Source: Sphingopyxis sp. L1A2A (GTDB lineage Bacteria > Pseudomonadota > Alphaproteobacteria > Sphingomonadales > Sphingomonadaceae). Taken from it: a DNA stretch of 34,047 nucleotides. Under the pieces are notes generated by a model. The model saw only the letters and a list, made by a program, of their open reading frames with translations. It was not told the DNA's origin and searched no databases. The translations under genes and the position numbers were made by a program. The stretch is from positions 1 to 34,047 of the forward strand of contig NZ_SCOT01000034.1 of the NCBI RefSeq assembly GCF_005502465.1. The letters run 5' to 3'. This document shows positions 23,294 to 33,000 of the stretch, piece by piece. The stretch's first letter is position 1. Each line of letters starts with the position of its first letter.

Positions 23294-24511
23294 TCATACT
23301 CGGGAACGATTGGTCAGTTTATCGGCGTACATGGCGGCATCGGCGGCGGTCAGCAGCGCCGTCGCGTCATCGCCGTCGTCAGGATAAAGGGCGGCGCCGA
23401 CGCTGACCGACGCGCGATAGGTCTCGCCGCCTGGCAATTCGACGGGTTGGGCGACGCAGGCCCGGATTCGGTTTGCCAGGTCGTTGGCGGCGGTTTCAAC
23501 GTCGATCGGATCGACGATGACGATGAATTCGTCGCCGCCGATGCGCGCCGCAAAGTCGCCTTCCCGCAATGTTTCCTTGATGCACGCCGACAGCGCGACC
23601 AGCACCGCATCGCCCGCCGCATGGCCGAAATTGTCGTTCGCTGCCTTGAAATTGTCGGCGTCGATAAACAGCAGCGCAAAGCGGCTGCCGCGGGCGTCCG
23701 CCGCCGCAATGCGCATCGCAAGCTGTTCGTCGAAGGCGTCGCGGTTGGGCATCGCGGTCAGCGTGTCGTGCGACGCGCGGTGCGCCAGCATGGCGCGCTC
23801 GCTTTCCATATGGCCCTGCCAGCCCTGCAATTCATCGAGCAGTGCGTTGATGTCGCCGCCCAACCGGTCGAGTTCGGCGATCCCCAGCGGTTGCACCCGC
23901 TTGTCGAACCGGCGGTGCAGACGGACGTCGTGCGCGACGGTGGCGATCTCGTTCAAAGGCTTGACCAGCTCATATTCGAACCGCCGCGCGAGGAAAATGG
24001 TGCCAAGCGCGGTGATGAGCAGGCAGCCGAGACCCGCAAGCAAGCCGATGCGGACATAGTCGATCAACGTCGAACTATCGCCCCAAACCTCGATCGTGCC
24101 GATCGCCGATCCGTTGCGTTCGACGGTGACCGCGAAGGGGCGGGGAAAGAACATGCGGGTGAGCAGCGGCGCCGGGTCGGCCATGGGTGAGGCCCACTGG
24201 GTCAGCGGCTGTCCGCGGTCATCGAGGACGCGCAGGCGCGCGATGCCGGGAATACGGGTCAGCGGTTCGAGTCCCTCGCGCGCGGCCTGCGGATCGTTGA
24301 ACACCAGCGCCGGTTCGACGCCATAGGCGCCCAGCTGCGCCGCCAGTTCCATGTTGCGATCGGCATAGCCGCGCAGCGCGGTCACCCCGGCCAGCAAGAT
24401 GGTCAGGCCCGACAGCGCCACCGCGAACAGGGTGATACCGAAGTGAAAGCGCGACAGCAGCTTTTGCAGCGTCGTGCGCGCGCCGATGCGTTCGGGGGCT
24501 TTGCCGGTCAT
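23294..24511 (-). CDS. yfiN: YfiN-like membrane diguanylate cyclase
   Basis: The 405-aa protein has two membrane helices (about 26-48 and 154-175) around a periplasmic CHASE8-like sensor, then HAMP (about 176-230) and a GGDEF domain. The active site is intact (GGDEF at 325-329) and the inhibitory I-site RxxD is Arg316-Glu-Gly-Asp319, five residues before it, so it should make c-di-GMP and be product inhibited. Layout equals Pseudomonas YfiN/TpbB. ATG 24511 overlaps the yfiR-like stop (ATGA), so it is translationally coupled. The periplasmic domain would be bound by the YfiR product in the repressed state. Confidence 0.88.
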   Translation of the reverse strand: MTGKAPERIGARTTLQKLLSRFHFGITLFAVALSGLTILLAGVTALRGYADRNMELAAQLGAYGVEPALVFNDPQAAREGLEPLTRIPGIARLRVLDDRGQPLTQWASPMADPAPLLTRMFFPRPFAVTVERNGSAIGTIEVWGDSSTLIDYVRIGLLAGLGCLLITALGTIFLARRFEYELVKPLNEIATVAHDVRLHRRFDKRVQPLGIAELDRLGGDINALLDELQGWQGHMESERAMLAHRASHDTLTAMPNRDAFDEQLAMRIAAADARGSRFALLFIDADNFKAANDNFGHAAGDAVLVALSACIKETLREGDFAARIGGDEFIVIVDPIDVETAANDLANRIRACVAQPVELPGGETYRASVSVGAALYPDDGDDATALLTAADAAMYADKLTNRSRV

Positions 24512-25053
24512 GACGCGCCTCCGTCGCCGCGGCCGATATTCAGCACCCGCGGGTCGATCCGCAGCGGGCCGCGCCCGATGGCGTCGAGGTTGACCGAAAA
24601 GCTAAGGCTGGCGGCGCGGCTGCTGAGGCAGAACATCGCGCCAAAAATGCACGCGGCATCGTCGTCGGTGATCGTCAATATCGGGCGGCCGCGGACCCAG
24701 GCGATCAATTGCCGCCGGTCGGCGATCGCCATGCGGCCGAGGAACAGCACATCGCAGTCACCGCGACTGGTCACCGCCGCGACGCTCAGCCGCCGCACCA
24801 GAACCGATCCGGCGCCGGGAACGTCGGGCGCCATGCGATTGGTCAGTCGCGGTGTTCCGACGACACACATCACGCGCGCCGAATCGGCCGATCCATCGGG
24901 CCAGCGCGCATAGCTGACGATGCCGCCGACCATCCGGTTGACCGCGCGCGCCATGCCGTCGTCGCTGTCTTCGACGACCGTCTGGCTTGCGGCCTGAACC
25001 GACATCTGGGGCGTCGTCAATGACGCGCCGATCAGAAACAGCGATGCCAGCAC
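24508..25053 (-). CDS. yfiR: YfiR-like periplasmic repressor of the cyclase (DUF4154)
   Basis: The 181-aa product has a signal-like N-terminus (about residues 1-21) and a domain with IVSYARWP, RVMCVVGTPRL, DCDVLFLGRM and LTITDDD, typical of DUF4154/YfiR. It has exactly four cysteines: Cys63, Cys100, Cys135 and Cys142. As I recall, Pseudomonas YfiR has Cys71-Cys110 and Cys145-Cys152 disulfides, so order and spacing agree, including the exact seven-residue gap of the second pair. In that system YfiR blocks YfiN and reductive stress relieves it. The start is GTG 25053; the signal lacks a clear basic N-terminus, so the true start could differ. Confidence 0.8.
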   Translation of the reverse strand: MLASLFLIGASLTTPQMSVQAASQTVVEDSDDGMARAVNRMVGGIVSYARWPDGSADSARVMCVVGTPRLTNRMAPDVPGAGSVLVRRLSVAAVTSRGDCDVLFLGRMAIADRRQLIAWVRGRPILTITDDDAACIFGAMFCLSSRAASLSFSVNLDAIGRGPLRIDPRVLNIGRGDGGAS

Positions 25054-25142
25054 TTTGCAGCGACCCCCACCTGCGCCTGGACCTGGTCTGCCCTAGCGAG
25101 GGGGTGTCCGGTAGCCAAAACTACTGGAAAGTCAATGAAAAG

Positions 25143-25165
25143 TGACGTCATGCAACCATATTGCA
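25143..25165. promoter_or_regulatory. Two adjacent palindromes before the yfiRNB-type operon
   Basis: TGACGTCA (25143-25150), an 8-bp perfect palindrome, is directly followed by TGCAA-CCATA-TTGCA (25151-25165). They lie in the 139-bp gap between msrA and the yfiR-like gene, about 90 bases before the latter's start. Operator role is inferred from position. Confidence 0.35.
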
Positions 25166-25192
25166 ACAGTCGGCGCGGCGTCGCGGGCGCCG

Positions 25193-25729
25193 CTATTCGG
25201 GGCGCAGCCGGTCGGCGAACCCCTTGCGCAGCTTGGCGAGTTTCGGCGGGATGACCGCCATGCAATAGGGATTGCGCTGGCCTTCGCCCTCCCAATAGGC
25301 CTGATGATAATCCTCGGCCGGATACCAGTCGGACGCCGGTTCGATCGTGGTGACGATCGGCGCCGGCCAATCGGCAGCGGCGCGGTCGAGCCCAGCCCGC
25401 GCGGCGTCGCCTTGAGCAGCGTCGAGCGGAAACAGCGCGCTGCGATATTGGGTGCCGACATCATTGCCCTGGCGATTGAGCGTTGTCGGGTCGTGGGTCG
25501 CGAAATGGACGTCGAGCAGGTCGTCATAGGAGATGACCGCGGGATCAAAGGTGATGCGGATCGCCTCGGCATGGCCGGTGTCGCCGCCGCACACCTGCTT
25601 GTAGGTCGGGTTGGTGACCTGACCGCCGATATAGCCGCTTTCGACGCCCTCGACCCCGGCCAGCGACTGGAACACGGCCTCGGTGCACCAGAAGCAGCCT
25701 CCGGCAAAAATTGCAGTTTCCTGGGTCAT
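25193..25729 (-). CDS. msrA: Peptide-methionine (S)-S-oxide reductase
   Basis: The 178-aa enzyme reduces the S-epimer of methionine sulfoxide in oxidised proteins. The active-site motif is [11 protein letters not shown] with catalytic Cys12 and a second cysteine at 15; other family marks are [41 protein letters not shown] and DYHQAY. Length is usual for a cytoplasmic MsrA. AAGGA precedes ATG 25729. It lies 67 bp after the M48 peptidase gene and 139 bp before the yfiR-like gene, all on one strand, giving a redox-themed neighbourhood. Confidence 0.95.
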   Translation of the reverse strand: MTQETAIFAGGCFWCTEAVFQSLAGVEGVESGYIGGQVTNPTYKQVCGGDTGHAEAIRITFDPAVISYDDLLDVHFATHDPTTLNRQGNDVGTQYRSALFPLDAAQGDAARAGLDRAAADWPAPIVTTIEPASDWYPAEDYHQAYWEGEGQRNPYCMAVIPPKLAKLRKGFADRLRPE

Positions 25730-25796
25730 GGCGTCGATCCTTGTCTGGGGGAGGCGTCTGGAAAGCGGATGCTGCCAAAATAGGAGGCGCCGGACG

Positions 25797-26789
25797 CTAT
25801 TCCAAGGGCGGCGGTGTATCGATCAGCGGCGGGCGCAGCGGCTGGCCCTTGGCGCGGGCGGCGGCAATCGCCGCGACCTCGACCTCGATCGACGCGACGC
25901 GGTCGCGCCAGCGCGGGTGGGTACCGGCCTGAAACAAGGGGCGGCCCTGGCGCTGGCCGAATTTTTCCCAAAAGCGCGCCGCGGCGGCGGGGTCATAGCC
26001 AGCCCCCGCCAGCAGCCAGGCCGACAACCGGTCGGCCTCGATCTCGGTCTGCTTGAACAGCCGCGCGCTGCGCCCGAACTGCTTGCCGAGTCCGCGATCC
26101 ACCCCGGCGGCGTCGAGGCGGGCGCGATGGCGCAGGATATTGTGCGCGAGCTCATGCGCGATCGCTGCCGCAAGTTCGGCGTCGTCGCGGGCAAATTGCG
26201 CCAGCCCATGATTGACGAGCACCATCCGCCCGTCGGCGATCGCGCCGGGCCTTTCGTTCGCCTCGACGCGAAAGTCGCTGACGCATCCTGCAACCGGCGT
26301 GATGGGGAGCGCCGCGGCAGCACCCACGTCGAGCGTGAGCGGCGCGGCGGGGGGCAGCGCCGCGAGCTGCATCTCGATCGCGGTGATCCGGGCAAAGGGG
26401 TGCGCGTCCCGGCCATTCGGCACCGGTGCCGCGGCAATCCCGAGCACCGCCATACCGACGCGCATCCCGGCCAGCGCCGCCGGTCCGGTCGGGGCGACCG
26501 CGGCGATAAAGGGCGCGTCGCGATCCGCCGCGCCATAGGCGGCAAGCGCCTCGCGCCGCCGCTCGACATCATAAAGCCGCGGGTCCCCCCAGATCCAGCC
26601 GAACTGCGGTTGTTGTATCCGGCACCAGGCGGCGTTGGCGGTGGTCAGGCGAAACCCGATGGCCGCGACGCGCGCTTCCAGCGCGGCGAGCGAGGCATAG
26701 GGCGAGGGGGCAGCGCTTGCCGCGGCATGGACCGGCGCTGCGGTCAGCAGCGCCAGCGCGGCAAGGATCAAAGGAGCAGGACGCAGCAT
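25797..26789 (-). CDS. Secreted M48-family metallopeptidase with PDZ-like segment
   Basis: The 330-aa product has a signal peptide (1 to about 22, ending PVHAA), a PDZ-like segment (about 92-160, with [17 protein letters not shown]), and a metallopeptidase domain with HELAH at 212-216 (His212, Glu213, His216) and the third ligand Glu249 in [20 protein letters not shown]. It would be a periplasmic quality-control protease like BepA-type M48 enzymes, though without visible TPR repeats. It is divergent from ctaA with 104 bp between starts. Confidence 0.85.
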   Translation of the reverse strand: MLRPAPLILAALALLTAAPVHAAASAAPSPYASLAALEARVAAIGFRLTTANAAWCRIQQPQFGWIWGDPRLYDVERRREALAAYGAADRDAPFIAAVAPTGPAALAGMRVGMAVLGIAAAPVPNGRDAHPFARITAIEMQLAALPPAAPLTLDVGAAAALPITPVAGCVSDFRVEANERPGAIADGRMVLVNHGLAQFARDDAELAAAIAHELAHNILRHRARLDAAGVDRGLGKQFGRSARLFKQTEIEADRLSAWLLAGAGYDPAAAARFWEKFGQRQGRPLFQAGTHPRWRDRVASIEVEVAAIAAARAKGQPLRPPLIDTPPPLE

Positions 26790-26893
26790 CGCGCCCGCTT
26801 ATCAAGCCGCGCCTGTCGCGGCCATGAATTTCCCCGGCCGCGCCGGTGCCGACCTCTTGCCTATCGCCGGGCAAGCGCCGATAGGGCGGGGCG

Positions 26894-27943
26894 ATGACGA
26901 ACGCCGCGCCCCTGTCTTCACCCGCTGCCCACCACCCCCGCCCCGCCACGCTCGCGCGCTGGCTGTGGGCCGTCGCGCTGCTGGTGGTCATCGTGGTCGG
27001 CGTCGGCGGGATCACCCGGCTGACCGAATCGGGTCTGTCGATCACCGAATGGCGCCCCGTATCGGGGGTGCTGCCGCCGCTCAACGAGGCTGATTGGGCC
27101 CGGGAGTTTGAAAAATATAAACAAATCCCCGAATATCGCGAGATCAACCTCGGCATGACGCTGGCGGGGTTCAAGGCGATATTCTTCTGGGAATGGCTGC
27201 ACCGCATCCTGGGGCGCGTGGTCGGCATGGCGATGCTTGTGCCGCTGGCCTGGTATGCATGGCGCCGCGCGATCCCGGCGGGCTATCACGTTCGTTTGCT
27301 GGCGCTGACGTCGCTCGTTGGGCTGCAAGGAGCGCTCGGCTGGTGGATGGTCGCATCGGGGCTCGAATATCGCACCGACGTCAGCCATTTCCGCCTCGCC
27401 GCGCATCTTTTGACCGCGCTGTTCCTGCTCGCGGGGCTCGTCTGGACCGCGCGCGATCTGGATGCGTTGGTGCGCGACCCCGCGGCGCGACCCGCGCAGC
27501 TTACGAGTAGCGGGACTGCAGTGATCGCGATCCTGTTCGTCCAACTGCTGCTCGGCGCGTGGGTGGCAGGGCTCAACGCCGGATTCGTCGCAAGCAGCTG
27601 GCCGCTGATGAACGATCATTTCGTGCCCGAGGGCATCGACTGGGCGGGCGGTATGTGGCTGGCGCTGACCAATGATCCGTTCCTGATCCATTTCCTGCAT
27701 CGCTGGTGGTCGTGGATCGCGGCGCTGGCGCTGTTGCTGCTCGCGCGCGCTTTGGCGCGGCGCGGCGCGCCGGGCGAAGCGCGGCTGCTGGTCGCGGTGG
27801 TCGCGGTGCAGATGCTGCTGGGTATCTGGACCGTGGTGTCGGGCGTATCGATGTGGGTCGCCGTGGCGCATCAGGTGGTGGGGGCGATCCTCGTCGCCAT
27901 CGCCGCCGCGGCGCTGCACCGGCTGGGCCGCTCCGCCGCATGA
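26894..27943 (+). CDS. ctaA: Heme A synthase (COX15/CtaA)
   Basis: The 349-aa protein has about eight membrane helices and oxidises heme O to heme A for aa3-type oxidase. Conserved His ligands are seen at His103 (WEWLHRILGR), His165 and His171 (SHFRLAAHL), His269 (IHFLHRWWSW) and His326 (VAVAHQVVG). GGITRLTESGLSITEWRPV near residue 38-56 is a family signature. It is of the proteobacterial/mitochondrial type. ATG 26894 has AGGGCGGGG upstream. It overlaps the next gene by 4 bases (ATGA). Other cytochrome oxidase genes are not in the window. Confidence 0.94.
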   Translation: MTNAAPLSSPAAHHPRPATLARWLWAVALLVVIVVGVGGITRLTESGLSITEWRPVSGVLPPLNEADWAREFEKYKQIPEYREINLGMTLAGFKAIFFWEWLHRILGRVVGMAMLVPLAWYAWRRAIPAGYHVRLLALTSLVGLQGALGWWMVASGLEYRTDVSHFRLAAHLLTALFLLAGLVWTARDLDALVRDPAARPAQLTSSGTAVIAILFVQLLLGAWVAGLNAGFVASSWPLMNDHFVPEGIDWAGGMWLALTNDPFLIHFLHRWWSWIAALALLLLARALARRGAPGEARLLVAVVAVQMLLGIWTVVSGVSMWVAVAHQVVGAILVAIAAAALHRLGRSAA

Positions 27944-28740
27944 TGTTGCTCGGCGGTCTTGGCGGCGCGCTGCTGCTGATCGCTCAGCCGCTGGCAGCCC
28001 CCGGCGACGGGCCGGTCGCGGCGTCGGCGCAGGTCCAGTTTTCCCCGCCCGTCGGCCGCCCGATGACCTATCGCGTCACGACGCGCCGCATCGGCCGCGA
28101 CGGGTCGCTGATCACCTTTTCGCTGGTTTATACGCTGCAGTGGCAGCGGATCGGGCGCGGTTACCAGCTCAACGCCGTGCTGCAACCGATCGATTCGGAC
28201 GCGTCGCCGGCCGTTTCGCGGGCATTGACCTCGATGCTCCAGCCGTTGGTGGGCGAGGAAATCGCCTATCTGGTGGCACCCGACGGCAGCCGCATCGACC
28301 TGGTCGATCCCGACGGCCTGTGGGAGCGGGTGACGGCGCGGATGCAGGCGACGGGCGCTGAGGCTGAGCGCCCCGAGGCCAAACAGCTGGCGCAGCTGAT
28401 CGCCGCGCTGCCGGCTGCCGAGCGTGACCGGCTGGCGACCGCTGACATTCGGGCGCTGGTGGCGCCCGCGAACGGCGCTATTCCGGTCGTGGTGCCGGGC
28501 AATGACGCCAGCGTATCGATAACGCACGACGGGCCGCTGCGGACGATCGCCAAGGCGGAGCGGGACACGATTCCTGCGGCTGGCGCGGCGCAGCCTTTGG
28601 ATACCGACCATGTTTGGACGATCGATACCGCGACCGGCTTGGTAATCCGCGAACGGCGGCAGAGCTGGATTGTCGGGGTGAAGGGTGACGAACGGACGCT
28701 CGTCGAAGAGCGGGTGCGTGCGCTAGAATTCGCATCTTGA
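27940..28740 (+). CDS. Secreted protein of unknown function coupled to ctaA
   Basis: I do not recognise the family. The 266-aa product has a hydrophobic signal (MMLLGGLGGALLLIAQPLAA) and a mature part that begins as beta strands (RPMTYRVTTRRIGRDG, ITFSLVYTLQWQRIGRGYQL) followed by a middle helix-rich segment and ends with strands including DHVWTIDTATGLVIRERRQSW. This could be a periplasmic beta-sandwich. ATG 27940 overlaps the ctaA stop (ATGA), so they are coupled, but no role in heme or oxidase assembly is known to me. Upstream open frame to 27706 is a shadow of ctaA. Confidence 0.75.
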   Translation: MMLLGGLGGALLLIAQPLAAPGDGPVAASAQVQFSPPVGRPMTYRVTTRRIGRDGSLITFSLVYTLQWQRIGRGYQLNAVLQPIDSDASPAVSRALTSMLQPLVGEEIAYLVAPDGSRIDLVDPDGLWERVTARMQATGAEAERPEAKQLAQLIAALPAAERDRLATADIRALVAPANGAIPVVVPGNDASVSITHDGPLRTIAKAERDTIPAAGAAQPLDTDHVWTIDTATGLVIRERRQSWIVGVKGDERTLVEERVRALEFAS

Positions 28741-28920
28741 GACACGCGGTATCATAATACCTGTCAGCAAAGCCGCGCGATACTTGACTTTCCGCGCGCT
28801 TGGCGTCATTGGCCCGCTCCGAAGCGCCGCTGCGTCCCCCGGGGATCAAGCGGCGCGGTTTGTTTCGGGCGGCAGCATCGCTGCTCGTCCTCGTCCATAT
28901 CTGTCAAGGAGGTCGCCATG

Positions 28921-29400
28921 ATGAAGGCGCTGACCAAGACGACCCAGTCGGCAAACGCCGCGACGGTCGAAAAGAAATGGGTGCTGATCGACGCCGACGG
29001 CCTGGTTGTGGGCCGCGTCGCATCGATCATCGCCAATATCCTGCGCGGCAAGCACAAGCCGTCGTTCACCCCGCACGTCGATTGCGGTGACAATGTGATC
29101 GTCATCAACGCAGAGAAGGTGGCGTTCACCGGCAACAAGCTGCAGGACAAGCGTTACTACAAGCACACCGGTTATGCCGGCGGCATCAAGGAAACGAGCC
29201 CGGCGAAGATCCTCGAAGGCCGTTTCCCCGAGCGCGTGCTGGAAAAGGCTGTCGAGCGCATGATCCCGCGTGGCCCGCTTGGTCGCCAGCAGATGCGCAA
29301 CCTGCGCATCTTCGCCGGCAGCGAACATCCGCATGAAGGACAGAGCCCCGAAGTGATCGACGTCGCGTCGATGAACCGCAAGAACAAGGTGGGTGCATAA
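28921..29400 (+). CDS. rplM: 50S ribosomal protein L13
   Basis: The 159-aa protein is L13, an early-binding 23S rRNA protein. Landmarks: [63 protein letters not shown] and [19 protein letters not shown] (28906-28913) lies 7 bases before ATG 28921 and 4 before ATG 28918; I use 28921 because sphingomonad L13 proteins start MKAL as I recall. TTGACT at 28784 is a possible -35 element. It overlaps rpsI by one base. Confidence 0.96.
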   Translation: MKALTKTTQSANAATVEKKWVLIDADGLVVGRVASIIANILRGKHKPSFTPHVDCGDNVIVINAEKVAFTGNKLQDKRYYKHTGYAGGIKETSPAKILEGRFPERVLEKAVERMIPRGPLGRQQMRNLRIFAGSEHPHEGQSPEVIDVASMNRKNKVGA

Positions 29401-29897
29401 TGGCTGACGAACAGACCATGACCGATCTCAAGGATCTCGCCGGCGCCGCCATCGGCACCGACGCTCCCCAGATCTCGGACGCGCCGCTGCGCGAAAAGAT
29501 CGTCGACAAGCAGGGCCGCGCTTATGCGACCGGCCGCCGCAAGGACGCCGTCGCCCGCGTGTGGTTGAAGCCCGGCACGGGCAAGATCACCATCAATGGC
29601 CGCGACCAGGAAGTCTATTTCGCGCGTCCGACGCTGCGTCTTGTCATCAACCAGACGTTTGGCGTTGCCGATCGCATCGGCGCCTATGACGTCGTCGCAA
29701 CCGTCAAGGGCGGTGGCCTGTCGGGCCAGGCTGGCGCCGTAAAGCACGGCATCGCGCAGGCGCTGACCCGTTTCGAACCCGCGCTGCGCGGTGTGGTGAA
29801 GTCGGCCGGTTTCCTGACCCGCGACAGCCGCGCCGTCGAGCGTAAGAAATATGGCAAGGCCAAGGCCCGCCGCAGCTTCCAGTTCTCGAAGCGCTAA
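29400..29897 (+). CDS. rpsI: 30S ribosomal protein S9
   Basis: The 165-aa protein is S9 with an N-terminal extension of about 30 residues common in alphaproteobacteria. Core motifs are [41 protein letters not shown] and the C-terminal [17 protein letters not shown] whose last Arg contacts P-site tRNA. The ATG shares its A with the rplM TAA (TAATG), the standard coupled pair. A strong terminator follows 32 bases after the stop. Confidence 0.96.
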   Translation: MADEQTMTDLKDLAGAAIGTDAPQISDAPLREKIVDKQGRAYATGRRKDAVARVWLKPGTGKITINGRDQEVYFARPTLRLVINQTFGVADRIGAYDVVATVKGGGLSGQAGAVKHGIAQALTRFEPALRGVVKSAGFLTRDSRAVERKKYGKAKARRSFQFSKR

Positions 29898-29928
29898 TCA
29901 GTTTCTTTCGTCGACGGACGGAGAAAGG

Positions 29929-29958
29929 AAGGGCGGTCCGGCAACGGGCCGCCCTTTT
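29929..29958 (+). terminator. Rho-independent terminator after rpsI
   Basis: A 12-bp stem (29929-29940 with 29945-29956, one G-U pair) with GCAA loop, followed by a T run. Almost the same sequence as the hairpin at 33622. Confidence 0.88.
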
Positions 29959-29988
29959 CCGTGTCCGCGGCCGGCGCGATGAATTGAG

Positions 29989-30003
29989 TTAAACATCGGT
30001 AAA
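29989..30003. promoter_or_regulatory. Weak CtrA-like box before the autotransporter
   Basis: TTAA-N7-TAAA is one mismatch from TTAA-N7-TTAA and lies 96 bases before ATG 30099. The case is weaker than at 19631 because the mismatch breaks the second half-site. Confidence 0.2.
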
Positions 30004-30098
30004 TAGGCCATTGTCTAATCGCCGCCGGCCGGTAAGCTATCCCAATGCGCTGACTCCTGACCCGGAAGAGGCACGCTCTAATACTATGGGGGTAGTTT

Positions 30099-33000
30099 AT
30101 GAATTTTCGCGTTGATTCGCGGCGCTCGCGCCGCGGAGGTCTGTTGGCATCCGTTTGCGTGGCCAGTCTTTTCCACGCCGCGCCTGCGCTGGCTCAGGCT
30201 GACGTCAGCGTCGCGCCGACGGGCGGCGACGGCTATATCGCCGCAACCCGGCCCGAACCGCAGGCCGATCTGGTGTCGATCACCGCCGGGCCGACGATCC
30301 AGCAGATTACGCCCGAACCCGAAATCCTGATCGCCAATCCGGGCACCCCGGTCACCGCCCGCGATCCGGTGAACATCACCGGCATCGGCCAGATGATCGT
30401 CGATAATGGCGGCGGTTTTGTCGGCCTGTGCACCGGTACGCTGATCAATCCGCGCACCGTGCTGTTCGCGGCGCATTGCGTGAACAGCCGCGCCGCGACC
30501 GCCTATGGCGCCAATTCGGGCGGCACCGCGATCGGCTTTGGGTTTGAAACCAACACCCGGGCCAACGCTGCCGGCCAGACCGATGAGCTGGTGCGCTGGC
30601 TGCTTGGCGGCGCCGGCGGGGCCGGCAAATATCAGACGAACACGGCGCAGGCCTTCTACAATGCGAACTGGCTTGCCTATAATCCGCTGTCGCTCGAGCC
30701 CGAAGCGCGCAGCTTTCTTTACGGCGACGTTGCGGTTGCCGCGCTGGACACACCGGCGGCGAATATCCCGACCTGGGCGGTGCTGTTCTCGCCGCTGCCC
30801 GCGCCCGGCTCGATCACCGCGGCCGGTACGGGCTATAATGTCGGCATTGCCGGTTACGGCAACACCGGCACGGGGACGAGCGGTGCGTCGGGCAGCGACT
30901 TTCGGCGCCGCGCGGCCGAGAATATCCTTGGCGCGCTGACCGATCTTCAGACATTCGAGGGCTTCCTGTTTGGCGGTGCGCCCAACGGCCTGACCCAGAA
31001 TCTCTATTTCATGGATTTCGACGATCCGCGCCGCGGCATGACCGGCGCCAGCCCGTTCGACTTTAATGCGTTTCGTGACAATGCGCGCACCAATCCGAAC
31101 GGCGCCTCGCTCGAAGGCATTACGTCGCAGGGCGATTCGGGTGGGCCGCTGATCCTCCAGAATTTCTCGCGCCAGGTGGTGATCGGGGTGTTGTCGGGCG
31201 GCTATACCCGCTTTTTTGCGGGCCAGCCGGCGAACGGCTATGGCACCGTGTCCTTTTACCAGCCGGCCTATCTCTATTGGGATTGGATCGCTGCGAACAA
31301 CCCCTATCATTATGTGTCGGCCAAGGCGGGCAACGGGTCGTGGACCGATCCCAACCATTGGGTTTCGACGATCGACCCGTCGTACATGATCTTGTCCAAC
31401 GGCCAATTGGTCAACGGCATTCCGGCGCTGACGGGCGAGCAGAAGACCGGCACCACCGGCGATTTCGGCCAGATCTGTTTCCAGAGCGGCGGGGTCAGCG
31501 ATTGCCTTGACACCCGCACCGGGGTCGAGGTCGTCGAAAATCGCCCGATCGGCACTTCCGACGACAATGCCGGTTCGGCGTCGATCACGGACATCGCGGC
31601 GGCCGCCGCGGCGACCCGCGACGGCCTGATCCCCGGCGCGCAGCCCGAAGCGCAGGCGGCGGCGACCCCGCTGCCCGTCGCGACGCTTGCCAACGGCCTG
31701 CCGGGCGCGAGCAATTTCGTCCCCAACAATGTCGATCCGGTCCGCACTGCGGGTACCGCGCCGCGCTATTTCGACGTGACGCTCAGCGCGACCGGGCTCA
31801 CCACGCTGTCGGGCGCCAACGTCACCGTTGATCGCCTGACGATCGGCACCGCGGGCGCAGCGCTTCAGATCGATGCGGGCGCATCGCTGTCGTCGCTGAT
31901 CAACGTCAACCAGCTTGCGGGCATGGTCACGGTCAACGGCACGCTCAGCTCGGTCGGCGATTACAGCCTGTTCGGCGGCGGGCTGATGGGTTCGGGGCGG
32001 ATCAACGCGCCGTTCCTGACCAGCGTGCTCGGCCAGATCGCGCCGGGTACCCCGACGGCGATCGGGACGCTGACCGTCGGCGGCAATCTGGTGCTGTCGT
32101 CGGGCAACAACCTGTTCATCAACTTCGGTCCCAACGGCGCGTCCGACGTGCTGGCGGTCGTGGCGAACGGCACCGCGACGGGGTCGGCGACGCTGGGCGG
32201 CGCGGTCAGCTTCTCGCCGATTTCGGGCTATCAGGTGACCGCGGGCGATCGCTACACCTTCCTGACCGCGGCGGGCGGCGTGACCGGAACCTTCGGTTCA
32301 GCATCGGCGATTTCGGCGATCCTCACCCCGCGTCTGACCTATGGCCCCAACAGCGTGTCGGTGGAGATCCAAGCGGGTCTTTACCGCAATGTCGTCGCCG
32401 CCACCGCGGTGCAGAGCGCCTATGCCCAGCTGCTCGACCAGTCGCGCGGCACCGCTGGTCTCGCCAACGTCTATGGTCCGCTCGATCTGCAGAACGCCGC
32501 GACGATCCGCGCCACGCTGGAAAGCTGGGCGCCGCGCACCGAAACGCTGCGCGGCTCGCTCGCGACGGTGGCGGTCGACAATATGTCGCGCTTCACCCGC
32601 GATCGCCTGCTCCAGCTCGATGATGGCGACATGGGCGGCACCTTGTCGATGATCGGTCGTCCGGTGCAACTCGCGCACCTCAACATGACCGCGGCCGGCG
32701 CCGACACGATGGCGGTGCGGTCGGACAGCGATGCGGTGACGGTGCAGCAGGGCCGCTTGCCCGACGACACCAGCGCCTTTCTGGCTGGCGGCTATCTCGA
32801 CGGCGACAGCCGCCCGATGGCCAGCGCGTTGCCCGGCGGCGGCCGTGACCAGTTCGACGGCTTTTATCTGGCCGGCGGCATCGAAAAGGCGCTCGATGAA
32901 GGCAGCGTGATCGGTTTCGCGCTCAGCTACACCGACGTCGATGGCACCACCCCGGTCGCGGGACAGACCGCCAGCGGCAGCCTGTATCAGGGCACGCTGT

